A stretch of DNA of 64,000 nt. Source: an uncultured Oscillospiraceae bacterium. GTDB taxonomy: Bacteria > Bacillota > Clostridia > Oscillospirales > Oscillospiraceae. Location: NCBI GenBank assembly GCA_910588975.1, contig CAJUSE010000005.1, positions 30,044 to 94,043 of the forward strand, read 5' to 3'. Position 1 is the first letter of the stretch; every line of letters starts with the position of its first letter. This document shows positions 1 through 7,980 of the stretch, piece by piece. Made by a program: the position numbers and the translations under genes. The notes under the pieces are model-generated. The model was not told the DNA's origin, ran no database searches, and saw nothing but the letters and a program-made list of their open reading frames with translations.

Positions 1-20
1 GTATGATTATGCCCCGCCGA

Positions 21-53
21 ACAAAGAAAAAGAGGGGAATAGATTCCCCTCTT
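21..53 (-). terminator. rpmF terminator
   Basis: Perfect 11-bp inverted repeat (arms 30-40 and 43-53) followed on the minus strand by a T-rich run at 22-30. It lies 17 bases after the rpmF stop and closes the DUF177-rpmF operon. Confidence 0.8.
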
Positions 54-69
54 ACTCTTTGCCCACTGT

Positions 70-261
70 TTAGTTGGCGGCGCTCTGAGCCACGCCAAAA
101 TCGTGGCCGTTGTAGCTCAGGCAGGACTTGCACATCCGGTGGGGCAGACGAAATGCTCCGCACTTGGGGCAAGTGGTAACGCCGGGGGTCTCCAACTTCC
201 AAACGGAAGAGCGACGCTTGTTCCGGCGCTGCTTGGACACTTTACTCTTAGGGACTGCCAT
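70..261 (-). CDS. rpmF: 50S ribosomal protein L32
   Basis: Small basic protein of 63 residues with the L32 start MAVPKSKVSKQRRNKRRS and a zinc-knuckle arrangement: CPKC at 31-34 and CKSC near 44-47, so this is the zinc-binding (C+) form. It is a component of the large ribosomal subunit. It follows the DUF177 gene by 37 bases on the same strand, the widely conserved yceD-rpmF pairing, and both are read from the promoter at 848-876. The start has a good upstream GGAGG. Length is normal for bacterial L32. Confidence 0.97.
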   Translation of the reverse strand: MAVPKSKVSKQRRNKRRSSVWKLETPGVTTCPKCGAFRLPHRMCKSCLSYNGHDFGVAQSAAN

Positions 262-298
262 TTATGACACCTCCTTAGTGACAGGGGTTTGGGATTAC

Positions 299-817
299 TC
301 AATCATTTCCGGGCTCTTCCGAACCCTTATCCAAAAGCTTCGCCAAAGCGGCAAAGCGTGGATCCAACTCTTTTCCGCAGCCACAGGGCCCTTCATTCAG
401 GTCCTTGCCGCACTTGGGGCACAGCCCCTTACAGTCCTCACTGCACAGGTGTTTGCCATCCCAGGCCAGGATACACTCGGTGGTAAATACCTCGTCCAGT
501 TCCAAAGCCCGGTCCTCAAGAAGAATGATCTCCTCGTTCTCCTCGTCCTCGACCTCTTCTGCCAGAAGGGTGTCCACTGCCACATCCATATCCACTGTAA
601 TTGGTTTAAGACAGCGGTCACACCTGCCATCCACCTGGGCCACAGCGTGCCCGGTAAGCTCCAGAGCGCCGCCGGCATTTCGTACCCGGCCACTCACCTG
701 AAATGGCACAGTAAAAGGCCGCTCGCCGTACAGCTCCACCTGGCGCAGGTCCAGCTCATAGCTGAAGTCCCGGACTGCTCCGGGGGTATCAATAATGTCT
801 CTCAGATCAAGGCGCAT
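299..817 (-). CDS. DUF177 (YceD-like) protein
   Basis: 172-residue protein beginning MRLDLRDIIDTPG. I chose the ATG at 815-817 because GGAGGGGGT precedes it at good spacing; the longer open frame upstream runs through the promoter. The central part has the family CDRCLKP motif, followed by an acidic stretch, and the C-terminus has a Cys-rich tail (CPKCGKDL and GPCGCGKELDPR). The family is tied to 23S rRNA or L32 function because it is almost always beside rpmF, as here; its biochemical role is not settled. The C-terminal CxxC pairs suggest zinc binding (inference). Confidence 0.9.
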   Translation of the reverse strand: MRLDLRDIIDTPGAVRDFSYELDLRQVELYGERPFTVPFQVSGRVRNAGGALELTGHAVAQVDGRCDRCLKPITVDMDVAVDTLLAEEVEDEENEEIILLEDRALELDEVFTTECILAWDGKHLCSEDCKGLCPKCGKDLNEGPCGCGKELDPRFAALAKLLDKGSEEPGND

Positions 818-847
818 AGTGACCCCCTCCGCAACGGTACAGCGAAT

Positions 848-876
848 ATTATAACGAAAAAATTCCCTCATGTCAA
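848..876 (-). promoter_or_regulatory. promoter of DUF177-rpmF
   Basis: On the minus strand: TTGACA (871-876), 17-bp spacer, TATAAT (848-853). Full consensus SigA-type match, about 30 bases before the DUF177 start. Confidence 0.85.
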
Positions 877-896
877 ATACTTTTTCAATATAACCT

Positions 897-924
897 TTGC
901 CAATTTCATTTTTTGTGGTAGAAT
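897..924 (+). promoter_or_regulatory. promoter of the RluA-family gene
   Basis: TTGCCA (897-902), 16-bp spacer, TAGAAT (919-924). It is divergent from the rpmF operon promoter. Predicted transcription start is about 931, giving a leader of only about 20 bases that contains the GGGGAGG ribosome binding site. Confidence 0.6.
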
Positions 925-949
925 GACAGGAAAGCGGGGAGGTATGGCC

Positions 950-1915
950 ATGAAAGCATTCACCATCACGAAAAACGATGCCGGGCAACGGCTGGACCGA
1001 TGGCTGGGCAAAGCCCTGCCCCTCCTCCCCGCCCCTCTGGCCCAGAAATACATCCGTCTCAAGCGGGTAAAGGTCAACGGCAAAGGCTCCCAGCGGGACT
1101 ACCGCCTACAGATCGGAGACCTGTTGGAGCTCTACATCAACGACGAGTTTTTTGACACTCCGACTGAGGACAATGCTTTTCTTTCTGTGTTCACTCCCCA
1201 ACTGGACATTCTCTATGAAGATGAACATATCCTGGTGTGCAATAAACGTCCCGGCCTATTGTGCCACCCCGATGAGCACGAGTACGTCTCCACCCTTATC
1301 ACCCACATCCAGGCCTACCTGTATCAAAAAAAGGAGTGGTCTCCTCGGTGGGAGAATTCCTTTACCCCCGCTCTGTGTAACCGCATCGACCGAAATACCG
1401 GCGGGCTGGTCATCGCCGCCAAAACTGCCCCGGCTCTGCGTATCCTGAATGACAAAATTCGGGACCGGGAGATCGGCAAGTTCTATCTGGCCGCCATTGT
1501 TGGCCGGATGACGCCCCCTCAAGGTGAGTTGAAGGGCTTTTTGCTGAAGGATGAGGGGAAAAAGCAGGTCAGCGTTTACAAAAAACCGGTCCCCGGGGGG
1601 AAAAGCGCTGCTACCCGGTACAAAACGCTTCAAAGCAAGGGGAGTTACTCTCTGGTGGAGTGCGAACTGCTCACCGGCCGGACCCATCAGATCCGGGCAC
1701 AGTTTGCCGATTCCGGCCATCCCCTGGTGGGTGACGGCAAATATGGCCGCCGGGAGGACAACCGAAAAGTGGAACGCAAAGGGCAGGCTTTGTGGTCTTA
1801 CAAGCTGGTCTTTGACTTCCCCACCGATGCCGGAGAGCTGGAATACCTTCGTGGTAAGACCATCGAAGTGCCCAGAGAGAATATCGACTTTGTAGAAGAA
1901 TATTTTGGGAAATAG
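950..1915 (+). CDS. RluA-family pseudouridine synthase
   Basis: 321 residues from the ATG at 950, chosen because GGGGAGG (936-942) is seven bases upstream; the ATG at 944 is too close. Residues 10-60 form an S4-like RNA-binding domain (AGQRLDRWLGK, VKVNGKG). Residues 85-300 are the RluA catalytic domain, with CNRIDRNTGGL at 143-152, D147 being the predicted catalytic Asp, and RTHQIRAQF further on. It would convert uridine to pseudouridine in rRNA or tRNA. HRLD of the usual motif reads NRID here. The exact target (RluC- or RluD-type) cannot be told from sequence. No clear terminator follows. Confidence 0.9.
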   Translation: MKAFTITKNDAGQRLDRWLGKALPLLPAPLAQKYIRLKRVKVNGKGSQRDYRLQIGDLLELYINDEFFDTPTEDNAFLSVFTPQLDILYEDEHILVCNKRPGLLCHPDEHEYVSTLITHIQAYLYQKKEWSPRWENSFTPALCNRIDRNTGGLVIAAKTAPALRILNDKIRDREIGKFYLAAIVGRMTPPQGELKGFLLKDEGKKQVSVYKKPVPGGKSAATRYKTLQSKGSYSLVECELLTGRTHQIRAQFADSGHPLVGDGKYGRREDNRKVERKGQALWSYKLVFDFPTDAGELEYLRGKTIEVPRENIDFVEEYFGK

Positions 1916-2062
1916 CCAGCGTGGCTGTCATATCCTCATCACATCGGCTATGTGCGCCAATGCTGTGGCCACCTCGCCGGCTACTTCATCGGCAGTAGAA
2001 GCGGCAAAGCTCTACCCCCTCTTCCCCGTCGCAAATTTCCCCAAAAATCTTTTCCAAGACTA

Positions 2063-2091
2063 TTGACATTTTACCCCGCAGCATATATATT
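2063..2091 (+). promoter_or_regulatory. promoter of the pot operon
   Basis: TTGACA (2063-2068), 17-bp spacer, TATATT (2086-2091). Predicted start of transcription is about 2098, only a few bases before the hairpin at 2102-2137. Confidence 0.8.
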
Positions 2092-2101
2092 TGTCCTATT
2101 G

Positions 2102-2140
2102 AAGGACGTACCCAACCGTCGGGCTGGGCACGTCCTTTTT
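2102..2140 (+). terminator. stem-loop with U-run in the potA leader
   Basis: Arms 2102-2117 and 2122-2137 (two mismatches or wobbles) with a four-base loop, followed by TTTTT. It has the shape of an intrinsic terminator but sits between the pot promoter and potA, almost at the 5' end of the predicted transcript. It could end upstream readthrough from the RluA-family gene, or act as a leader attenuator or 5' stabilising hairpin. Confidence 0.6.
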
Positions 2141-2181
2141 CAACACTTATCAAAAATATTTTAGTAAATGGGGGAGGATAC

Positions 2182-3324
2182 ATGTCCAAGGAGTTGATCC
2201 GTCTATCGGATTGCGTCGTGAAATTCGACGATGAGATCATTCTCGATCATCTCAATCTCTACATCAATGATAAGGAATTCCTCACGCTCCTGGGTCCCAG
2301 CGGTTGTGGCAAGACCACCACCCTGCGGATCATAGGTGGGTTTTTGTCGCCTACCTCTGGGGACGTGTTTTTTGATGGTCAGCGATGTAACGATGTGCCG
2401 CCCCACAAACGTCAGGTGAACACGGTGTTTCAAAAATATGCCCTGTTCCCCCATCTCAACGTTTTTGAAAATGTAGCCTTTGGTCTGCGCATCGCCAAAC
2501 GACCCGAGGGAGAAATTCATGACCGGGTCATGGAAATGCTGGAGGTCGTCAATCTCAAGGGTTTTGAGAAGCGGCCCATCTCCGCCCTCTCCGGCGGCCA
2601 GCAGCAGCGGGTGGCCATTGCCCGGGCTCTGGTCAATCGGCCCAAGGTCCTTTTGCTGGACGAGCCCTTGGGGGCACTGGATATGCGCCTTCGCAAGGAT
2701 ATGCAAAACGAGCTTAAGCGCATCCAGCAGGAGATGGAGATCACCTTCATCTATGTCACCCACGACCAGGAAGAAGCCCTGGCCATGTCGGATACGGTGG
2801 TTGTTATGGACGGCGGCCGCATCCAGCAAATCGGCTCCCCCGAGGACATCTATAACGAGCCCAAAAATGCCTTTGTGGCCGACTTCATCGGTGAGAGCAA
2901 TATCATCGACGGCATCATGCGCTCTGACGGTGTGGTGGAGATTTTTAACCGCTGCTTCAAATGTCTGGACGGCGGCTTTGACAAGGATGAGCCGTTGGAC
3001 GTAGTCATTCGCCCCGAGGATGTGGACATCGTCCCCGAAAGTGAGGGACAGCTTAAGGGCACTGTCACCCAGGTGACCTTCAAGGGGGTCCACTATGACA
3101 CCATCGTAGACTTCTATGGGTTCAAATGGCTCATTCAGACCACTGATTTCTGCCCGGTGGACAGCCATATCGGCATCAAAATCGACCCTGATGGCATCCA
3201 TGTGATGAAAAAAAGCGCCTATTCCGGTATGTTTGGCGACTATTCCTCCTATTCCGAGGAGTATGAGGAGATTGGCGACGCCAGCATTGACCCGGAGGAG
3301 GAGGGCAGCGGGGATGAAGAGTAA
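2182..3324 (+). CDS. potA: spermidine/putrescine ABC transporter ATPase
   Basis: 380 residues. ABC ATPase with Walker A GPSGCGKTT (38-46), signature LSGGQQQR (136-143), Walker B VLLLDEP (156-162) and switch His194, then a TOBE-like C-terminal domain (about 240-350) and an acidic tail. It would power polyamine import at the inner face of the membrane. GGGGGAGG precedes the ATG. The next gene starts inside its last codons, so it is the first gene of a potA-potB-potCD operon. A related substrate such as another amine cannot be excluded from the ATPase alone, but the binding domain of the operon supports polyamine. Confidence 0.95.
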   Translation: MSKELIRLSDCVVKFDDEIILDHLNLYINDKEFLTLLGPSGCGKTTTLRIIGGFLSPTSGDVFFDGQRCNDVPPHKRQVNTVFQKYALFPHLNVFENVAFGLRIAKRPEGEIHDRVMEMLEVVNLKGFEKRPISALSGGQQQRVAIARALVNRPKVLLLDEPLGALDMRLRKDMQNELKRIQQEMEITFIYVTHDQEEALAMSDTVVVMDGGRIQQIGSPEDIYNEPKNAFVADFIGESNIIDGIMRSDGVVEIFNRCFKCLDGGFDKDEPLDVVIRPEDVDIVPESEGQLKGTVTQVTFKGVHYDTIVDFYGFKWLIQTTDFCPVDSHIGIKIDPDGIHVMKKSAYSGMFGDYSSYSEEYEEIGDASIDPEEEGSGDEE

Positions 3325-4150
3325 ACTCAACCGCTTTGCCATCCCCTATGTAGTGTGGATGGCCCTGTTCGTGGTCACCCCCATTCTCCTGATGGTGATT
3401 TACGCCTTCTCCTCCGTAGATGGTGGTTTCACTCTGGATAACTTCACCAGCATGGGAGAGTATCTGCCCGTATTCACCCGCTCGTTTAAGCTGGCCATCA
3501 TCGCCACTCTGATTTGCCTGCTTATGGGTTACCCTATGGCCTATTTCATGGCCAAGGAGGGCCCCCGGTTCCAGCGGGTGGCCATGGCCCTGATCATGCT
3601 GCCCATGTGGATGAATTTCCTGCTGCGTACCTATGCCTGGATGTCCATCCTGGAGAATAATGGTCTTATCAACCAGCTGCTGGGCGCCCTTGGCATTTTA
3701 GATGCTCTTGGTACAGATCATGTACAGCTTATCCGCACCCAGGCGGCAGTGGTGCTAGGCATGGTATATAACTATCTGCCCTTTATGATCCTGCCCATCT
3801 ACTCAGTCATTGTCAAGCTGGACCACTCCCTGCTGGAAGCCGCCCGGGACCTGGGTGCCAACTCGCTGAATGTATTCCGAAAGGTCATCTTCCCCCTTTC
3901 CATTCCGGCCATCATCTCCGGGGTGACCATGGTCTTTGTCCCCAGCGTGTCCACCTTTGCCATCTCCCGGCTGTTGGGGGGCGGCGAGGAGCTGATGCTG
4001 GGCGACCTTATCGAGCAGCAATTTTTGGGTGGTGCCTATGACCCCTACCTGGGTGCCGCCATCTCCATGGTGATGATGGTCATTGTGGTGGTGTGCATGG
4101 TCCTTATGAACCACTTCGGTGAGGGCGAAGAACAGGCGGTGATGCTGTAA
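3314..4150 (+). CDS. potB: spermidine/putrescine ABC transporter permease
   Basis: 278 residues from the ATG at 3314, which overlaps the potA stop by 11 bases (translational coupling; GGAGGGCAGCGGGG lies upstream). Six hydrophobic segments and the permease EAA loop near 168-190 (EAARDLGANSLNVFRKVIFP) that docks on PotA. PotB and PotC form the membrane channel. The gene ends in TAATG with the next start sharing one base. Confidence 0.95.
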   Translation: MKSKLNRFAIPYVVWMALFVVTPILLMVIYAFSSVDGGFTLDNFTSMGEYLPVFTRSFKLAIIATLICLLMGYPMAYFMAKEGPRFQRVAMALIMLPMWMNFLLRTYAWMSILENNGLINQLLGALGILDALGTDHVQLIRTQAAVVLGMVYNYLPFMILPIYSVIVKLDHSLLEAARDLGANSLNVFRKVIFPLSIPAIISGVTMVFVPSVSTFAISRLLGGGEELMLGDLIEQQFLGGAYDPYLGAAISMVMMVIVVVCMVLMNHFGEGEEQAVML

Positions 4151-6162
4151 TGAAAAAGCAGAACAGCATTGGCTCCCGCCTTCTCATCGCTCTGGTATTC
4201 CTGTTTCTCTATGCCCCTATTCTCTTGCTTATCATCTTCTCCTTCAATGCCGGCGACTCCAGTGTGGTCTGGCGTGGCTTTTCTCTGGACTGGTACGGAA
4301 AGCTGTTTCAAAACCGGCTTATTATGGAGAGCGTCTACATGACCCTTCTGGTGTCCATTCTGGCCACCGCCATCTCCACCATAGCCGGCACCTTTGCCGC
4401 CATTGGTCTCTACTCTCTCAAACGCCGCTGGCGCAGCCCGCTGATGACGGTGAGCAACATCCCCACCGTCAATGCCGACATTGTCACCGGTGTGTCCATG
4501 TGTCTGCTCTTCGGAGTTTTCTTCATGGGCTGGAGCAGCTTTGCCGGATGGTTCAACGCCCAGGAGCTGTCTTTGCTGGGGCACATTCTTCAGCTGCCCG
4601 AGCGGCTCACCATGGGCTTCACCACCCTGCTGCTGGCTCACATTGCCTTTGACATTCCCTATGTCATTCTCAATGTAGCCCCCAAGCTGCGCCAGATGGA
4701 TAAAAACCTCATTGACGCAGCCCAAGACCTAGGCTGCACCTGGATGCAGGCCTTCTGGAAGGTCATCCTCCCCGAGATTAAGCCCGGCGTGGTCTCCGGC
4801 GCCCTCATCGCCTTTACCATGAGCGTAGACGACTTCGTTATCTCCTACTTCACCGCCGGCTCTTCCACTTCCACCCTGGCCATGACCATCTACGGCATGA
4901 CCAAGAAACGGGTGAGCCCCGAAATCAACGCCGTGTCCACTCTGCTTTTTGTCACGGTACTGGTGCTGCTCATCCTCTCCAATGTGCTGGAGGCCCGGCA
5001 GGAAAAGCTGGCCGAAATGCGCTCCGAGATGAAGCCCGTAGCTCAGCGCAAGCCCATTCTGCCCCCGGTGTTCCGTAAGAGTTGGCTCCGCCGCATGGTG
5101 GCCGGTGTGTGTGCCGTCTCCCTGCTGCTGGTGGTTGCAGCTTTGAGCCATGTCACCGGCTCCCGGCCTGTGGTCAACGTCTGCTCCTGGGGAGAGTACA
5201 TTGACGAGGCGCTTATCACCCAATTTGAGGAGGAAACGGGCATCCGGGTCAACTATCAGACTGCTGAGAGCAACGAGACCCTCTATTCCCTGCTCAAGTC
5301 CGGCGGCGGTGACTACGATGTGGTGGTCCCCTCAGACTACATGATCTCCCAGCTTATCGAGGAAGATATGCTCACCGAGCTGGACTACTCTCTCATCCCC
5401 AATTTTGATCTTGTCGATGCGCAATTTCGCAACCTGCCCTACGACCCGGAAAATAAGTACACTGTCCCCTATGCCTGGGGTACGTTGGGCATCATCTACA
5501 ACGAGAATATGATCGAAGATGAGATCACCAGCTGGTCGGCTATGTTTGACCCCAAATATGCCGGAAAGGTCATGCTCATCAACAACTCCCGGGACGCTCT
5601 GGGCATCGCCCTTCTCTATCTGGGTTACTCGGTAAACACCACCAATGAAGCCCAAATCAGAGAGGCTTACCAGCTCTTGGCCGACGCCACCAACAAGGGT
5701 GTCTATGCAGGCAAGATAATGGACGAGGTCTTTCAGGTCATGGAGGGTGGCAACGCCGCTATGGCCACCTATTATGCCGGCGACTACCTCTCCATGCTGG
5801 AGAACAATGAGGATCTCCGCTTTGTCATTCCCGAGGAGGGCTCCAACTGGTTTGTGGACGCCATGTGCATCCTCAAGGATGCCCGCCATCCCGCCGAAGC
5901 ACACGCCTGGATCAATTTCATTGCCTCCACAGATGCCGCCCTGGCCAACATGGACTACATCTGGTACGGAACGGCCAACCGTGAGGCCATTGAACAGTAC
6001 CCCGAGTACTACCTGGAGAACTACGGCGAAGAGCTGGACCAGGAAACCTTTGACATCATCCAGACCCCCCCCGAGGTGCTGGAACGCTGTGAGATGTATC
6101 TGGTCCTTCCCAAGGAGACAAGAGATCTGTATAAATCCCTTTGGATCAAGCTGGGTGTATAA
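4150..6162 (+). CDS. potCD: PotC permease-PotD binding protein fusion
   Basis: 670 residues, about twice a normal PotC. Residues 1-285 are the second polyamine permease, with EAA loop DAAQDLGCTWMQAFWKVILP at 189-208. Residues 286-311 form a cytoplasmic linker, 312-333 a further transmembrane helix, and 340-670 a complete PotD-like solute-binding domain (VVNVCSWGEYIDEALITQFE; DYDVVVPSDYM at 388-398). The reading frame is continuous. The extra helix would place the binding domain outside the cell tethered to the permease, in place of a free lipoprotein. Such fusions are known in some Bacillota; there is no separate potD here. Confidence 0.93.
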   Translation: MKKQNSIGSRLLIALVFLFLYAPILLLIIFSFNAGDSSVVWRGFSLDWYGKLFQNRLIMESVYMTLLVSILATAISTIAGTFAAIGLYSLKRRWRSPLMTVSNIPTVNADIVTGVSMCLLFGVFFMGWSSFAGWFNAQELSLLGHILQLPERLTMGFTTLLLAHIAFDIPYVILNVAPKLRQMDKNLIDAAQDLGCTWMQAFWKVILPEIKPGVVSGALIAFTMSVDDFVISYFTAGSSTSTLAMTIYGMTKKRVSPEINAVSTLLFVTVLVLLILSNVLEARQEKLAEMRSEMKPVAQRKPILPPVFRKSWLRRMVAGVCAVSLLLVVAALSHVTGSRPVVNVCSWGEYIDEALITQFEEETGIRVNYQTAESNETLYSLLKSGGGDYDVVVPSDYMISQLIEEDMLTELDYSLIPNFDLVDAQFRNLPYDPENKYTVPYAWGTLGIIYNENMIEDEITSWSAMFDPKYAGKVMLINNSRDALGIALLYLGYSVNTTNEAQIREAYQLLADATNKGVYAGKIMDEVFQVMEGGNAAMATYYAGDYLSMLENNEDLRFVIPEEGSNWFVDAMCILKDARHPAEAHAWINFIASTDAALANMDYIWYGTANREAIEQYPEYYLENYGEELDQETFDIIQTPPEVLERCEMYLVLPKETRDLYKSLWIKLGV

Positions 6163-6166
6163 TGGC

Positions 6167-6200
6167 AAGAGGGCTGTGCAGCGCCGCACAGCCCTCTTTT
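6167..6200 (+). terminator. pot operon terminator
   Basis: AAGAGGGCTGTGC (6167-6179), six-base loop, GCACAGCCCTCTTTT (6186-6200), starting five bases after the potCD stop. Confidence 0.9.
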
Positions 6201-6206
6201 GCCCCC

Positions 6207-6235
6207 TTGCAAAACCGCCGAAAATGGATTACACT
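6207..6235 (+). promoter_or_regulatory. promoter of thioesterase-ybaK pair
   Basis: TTGCAA (6207-6212), 17-bp spacer, TACACT (6230-6235), directly after the pot terminator and 35 bases before the thioesterase start. Confidence 0.55.
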
Positions 6236-6269
6236 GTATCTGCCAATTTTACACAAAGGAGGACTTTTT

Positions 6270-6665
6270 ATGTCCCTTGAAATCGGCCTCACCGGCCGCT
6301 GTGAAAGCCTTGTCACCAAGCAGAACACCGCCGCCGCTGTGGGCAGCGGCACCCTGCCTGTTTTCGCCACCCCTATGATGGGCGCCCTGATGGAGGCTGC
6401 CGCTGTGGATGCCCTGCAGGGCCATCTGGAGCCCGGCCAGGGCAGCGTGGGCACCGCCATGAACATCACCCACGACGCCGCCACACCCATTAGCATGAAG
6501 GTCTGGGCCCAGGCAGAGCTTACCGCCATAGACCGTCGGGCCCTCACCTTCTCGGTGACCGCCTATGATGAGGCCGGCCCCATCGGCAAGGGGGAGCACA
6601 AGCGCTTCCTCATTGACGATGCCAAATTCCTGGCTAAGGCCCAGGGAAAGCTGGAGGTGGACTAA
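6270..6665 (+). CDS. FlK-like hot-dog thioesterase
   Basis: 131 residues from the ATG at 6270, set by AAAGGAGG at 6256-6262. It resembles the single-domain hot-dog thioesterases of the fluoroacetyl-CoA thioesterase (FlK) type. T34, E42 and H68 reproduce the spacing of the FlK triad Thr42/Glu50/His76 (8 and 26 residues apart). The substrate is probably a short acyl-CoA; fluoroacetyl-CoA itself is not implied, as related proteins in gut Clostridia are uncharacterised. It abuts the next gene with no gap, so the two are co-transcribed. Confidence 0.75.
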   Translation: MSLEIGLTGRCESLVTKQNTAAAVGSGTLPVFATPMMGALMEAAAVDALQGHLEPGQGSVGTAMNITHDAATPISMKVWAQAELTAIDRRALTFSVTAYDEAGPIGKGEHKRFLIDDAKFLAKAQGKLEVD

Positions 6666-7157
6666 ATGTCTATTGAAAAAGTCCGTTCCTACTTTGCCCA
6701 GTTTGGCCGTGAGGGAGATATTCGGGAATTTGAGGTCTCCTCAGCCACCGTAGAGCTGGCCGCCCAGGCCGTGGGGGTAGAGCCCGCCCGAATCGCCAAG
6801 ACCCTCTCCTTTCTGGTGGAGGATAAATGTGTTCTGGTGGTCTGTGCCGGAGACACCAAAATCGACAACGCCGGCTTTAAGCACGCCTTTCACACCAAGG
6901 CCAAAATGCTCTCCCCCGAGCAGGTGGTGGAGTTTACCGGCCATGCCATCGGCGGGGTGTGCCCCTTTGCCGTAGATCCCCAGCAGGTCACCACCTATCT
7001 GGACGAGTCTTTGAAGCGGTTCCAAACGGTCTTTCCCGCCGCCGGCAGCTCCAATTCAGCCATTGAGCTCACCATGGAGGAGCTGGAGCGCTTCTCCCAG
7101 TCCGCCGGCTGGGTGGACGTGTGCAAGGGCTGGCGAGAGGAGCTCCCCGACCTCTAA
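6666..7157 (+). CDS. YbaK/ProX-type aminoacyl-tRNA deacylase
   Basis: 163 residues beginning MSIEKVRSYFAQFG, with ARIAKTLSFLVEDKCVLVV around 40-58 and a GHAIGGVCPFAV stretch near 96-107 typical of the YbaK fold. These proteins hydrolyse mischarged tRNA (Cys-tRNA-Pro or similar). The start codon follows the thioesterase stop immediately. The exact tRNA substrate is not predictable. Confidence 0.88.
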   Translation: MSIEKVRSYFAQFGREGDIREFEVSSATVELAAQAVGVEPARIAKTLSFLVEDKCVLVVCAGDTKIDNAGFKHAFHTKAKMLSPEQVVEFTGHAIGGVCPFAVDPQQVTTYLDESLKRFQTVFPAAGSSNSAIELTMEELERFSQSAGWVDVCKGWREELPDL

Positions 7158-7166
7158 ATTTACTTC

Positions 7167-7195
7167 TTGCACTTTCCTGCCCCATTGTGTACAAT
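7167..7195 (+). promoter_or_regulatory. promoter of the AIM24-like gene
   Basis: TTGCAC (7167-7172), 17-bp spacer, TACAAT (7190-7195); predicted start near 7202. Confidence 0.65.
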
Positions 7196-7245
7196 GAGTA
7201 CAGCGATCCTTCGTTTTGCGAAGAAATAATGAGGAGGTCTTAGAT

Positions 7246-7926
7246 ATGGAGTATAAGATCCTTGGTGAGCCCCTACCCGTGGTAGAGTGTCAGCTTGCCC
7301 CCGGCGAGCGCATGATCACTGAAAAGGGCTCTATGTGCTGGATGAGCCCCAATATGCAGATGGAAACCAATGCCGGCGGCTCTCTGGGCAAGGCCTTTGG
7401 CCGGATGTTCTCCGGCGAGTCCATGTTCCAGAACGTCTATACTGCCCAGGGCGGGCCGGGTATGATCTCCTTTGCCGCCTCCTTCCCTGGCTCCATTCGG
7501 GCCATCCAGCTTGCCCCTGGCCGGGAGGTCGTGGTCCAGAAGTCGGGCTTTCTGGCCAGCGAGGACAGCGTCCAGCTGTCCATCTTCTTTCAGAAGAAGG
7601 CTGGAGCCGGCTTCTTTGGCGGTGAGGGGTTCATCATGCAGAAGCTGTCCGGCACAGGCATAGCCTTTGTCGAGATCGACGGCCATGCCGTGGAGTATGA
7701 TCTGGCCCCCGGGCAGCAGATGATCGTGGACACCGGCTATCTGGCTATGTGTGATGCCACCTGCTCCATTGACATTCAGAGCGTCAAGGGGGTTAAAAAT
7801 GTCCTCTTTGGCGGTGAGGGCCTGTTCAACACCGTTGTCACCGGCCCGGGCCACATCGTCCTCCAGACCATGCCCATCAGCGCCTTTGCCGGCGCTCTCG
7901 GCCCCTTTGTGGCCACCGGCAGCTAA
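7246..7926 (+). CDS. AIM24/TIGR00266-family protein
   Basis: 226 residues from the ATG at 7246, eight bases after GAGGAGGT. The protein is Gly-rich beta-sheet throughout, with repeated patterns of the family (APGERMITEKGSMCWMSPN; APGREVVVQKSGFLA; APGQQMIVDTGYLAMC). The family has a TRAP-like double beta-helix fold; the bacterial function is unknown. No signal peptide or membrane helix is visible. It is a single-gene transcription unit, with its own promoter and the terminator at 7946. Confidence 0.85.
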   Translation: MEYKILGEPLPVVECQLAPGERMITEKGSMCWMSPNMQMETNAGGSLGKAFGRMFSGESMFQNVYTAQGGPGMISFAASFPGSIRAIQLAPGREVVVQKSGFLASEDSVQLSIFFQKKAGAGFFGGEGFIMQKLSGTGIAFVEIDGHAVEYDLAPGQQMIVDTGYLAMCDATCSIDIQSVKGVKNVLFGGEGLFNTVVTGPGHIVLQTMPISAFAGALGPFVATGS

Positions 7927-7945
7927 TTTCCTTGTATCTCTACAT

Positions 7946-7980
7946 AAAAAGAGCCATCCACAGCGTGGATGGCTCTTTTT
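7946..7980. terminator. bidirectional terminator
   Basis: AAAAAGAGCCATCCA...TGGATGGCTCTTTTT (7946-7980) lies between two convergent genes, with T-runs on both strands. Confidence 0.9.

Noticed and set aside
2098..2140. A guanidine (mini-ykkC) or other known riboswitch ahead of potA
   Set aside because: Only one stem is present and the ACGR loop pairs of mini-ykkC are missing; no aptamer core I know fits so short a leader.
1952..2164. A 70-codon frame between the RluA-family gene and potA
   Set aside because: It runs through the pot promoter and hairpin, has no ribosome binding site and no recognisable sequence.
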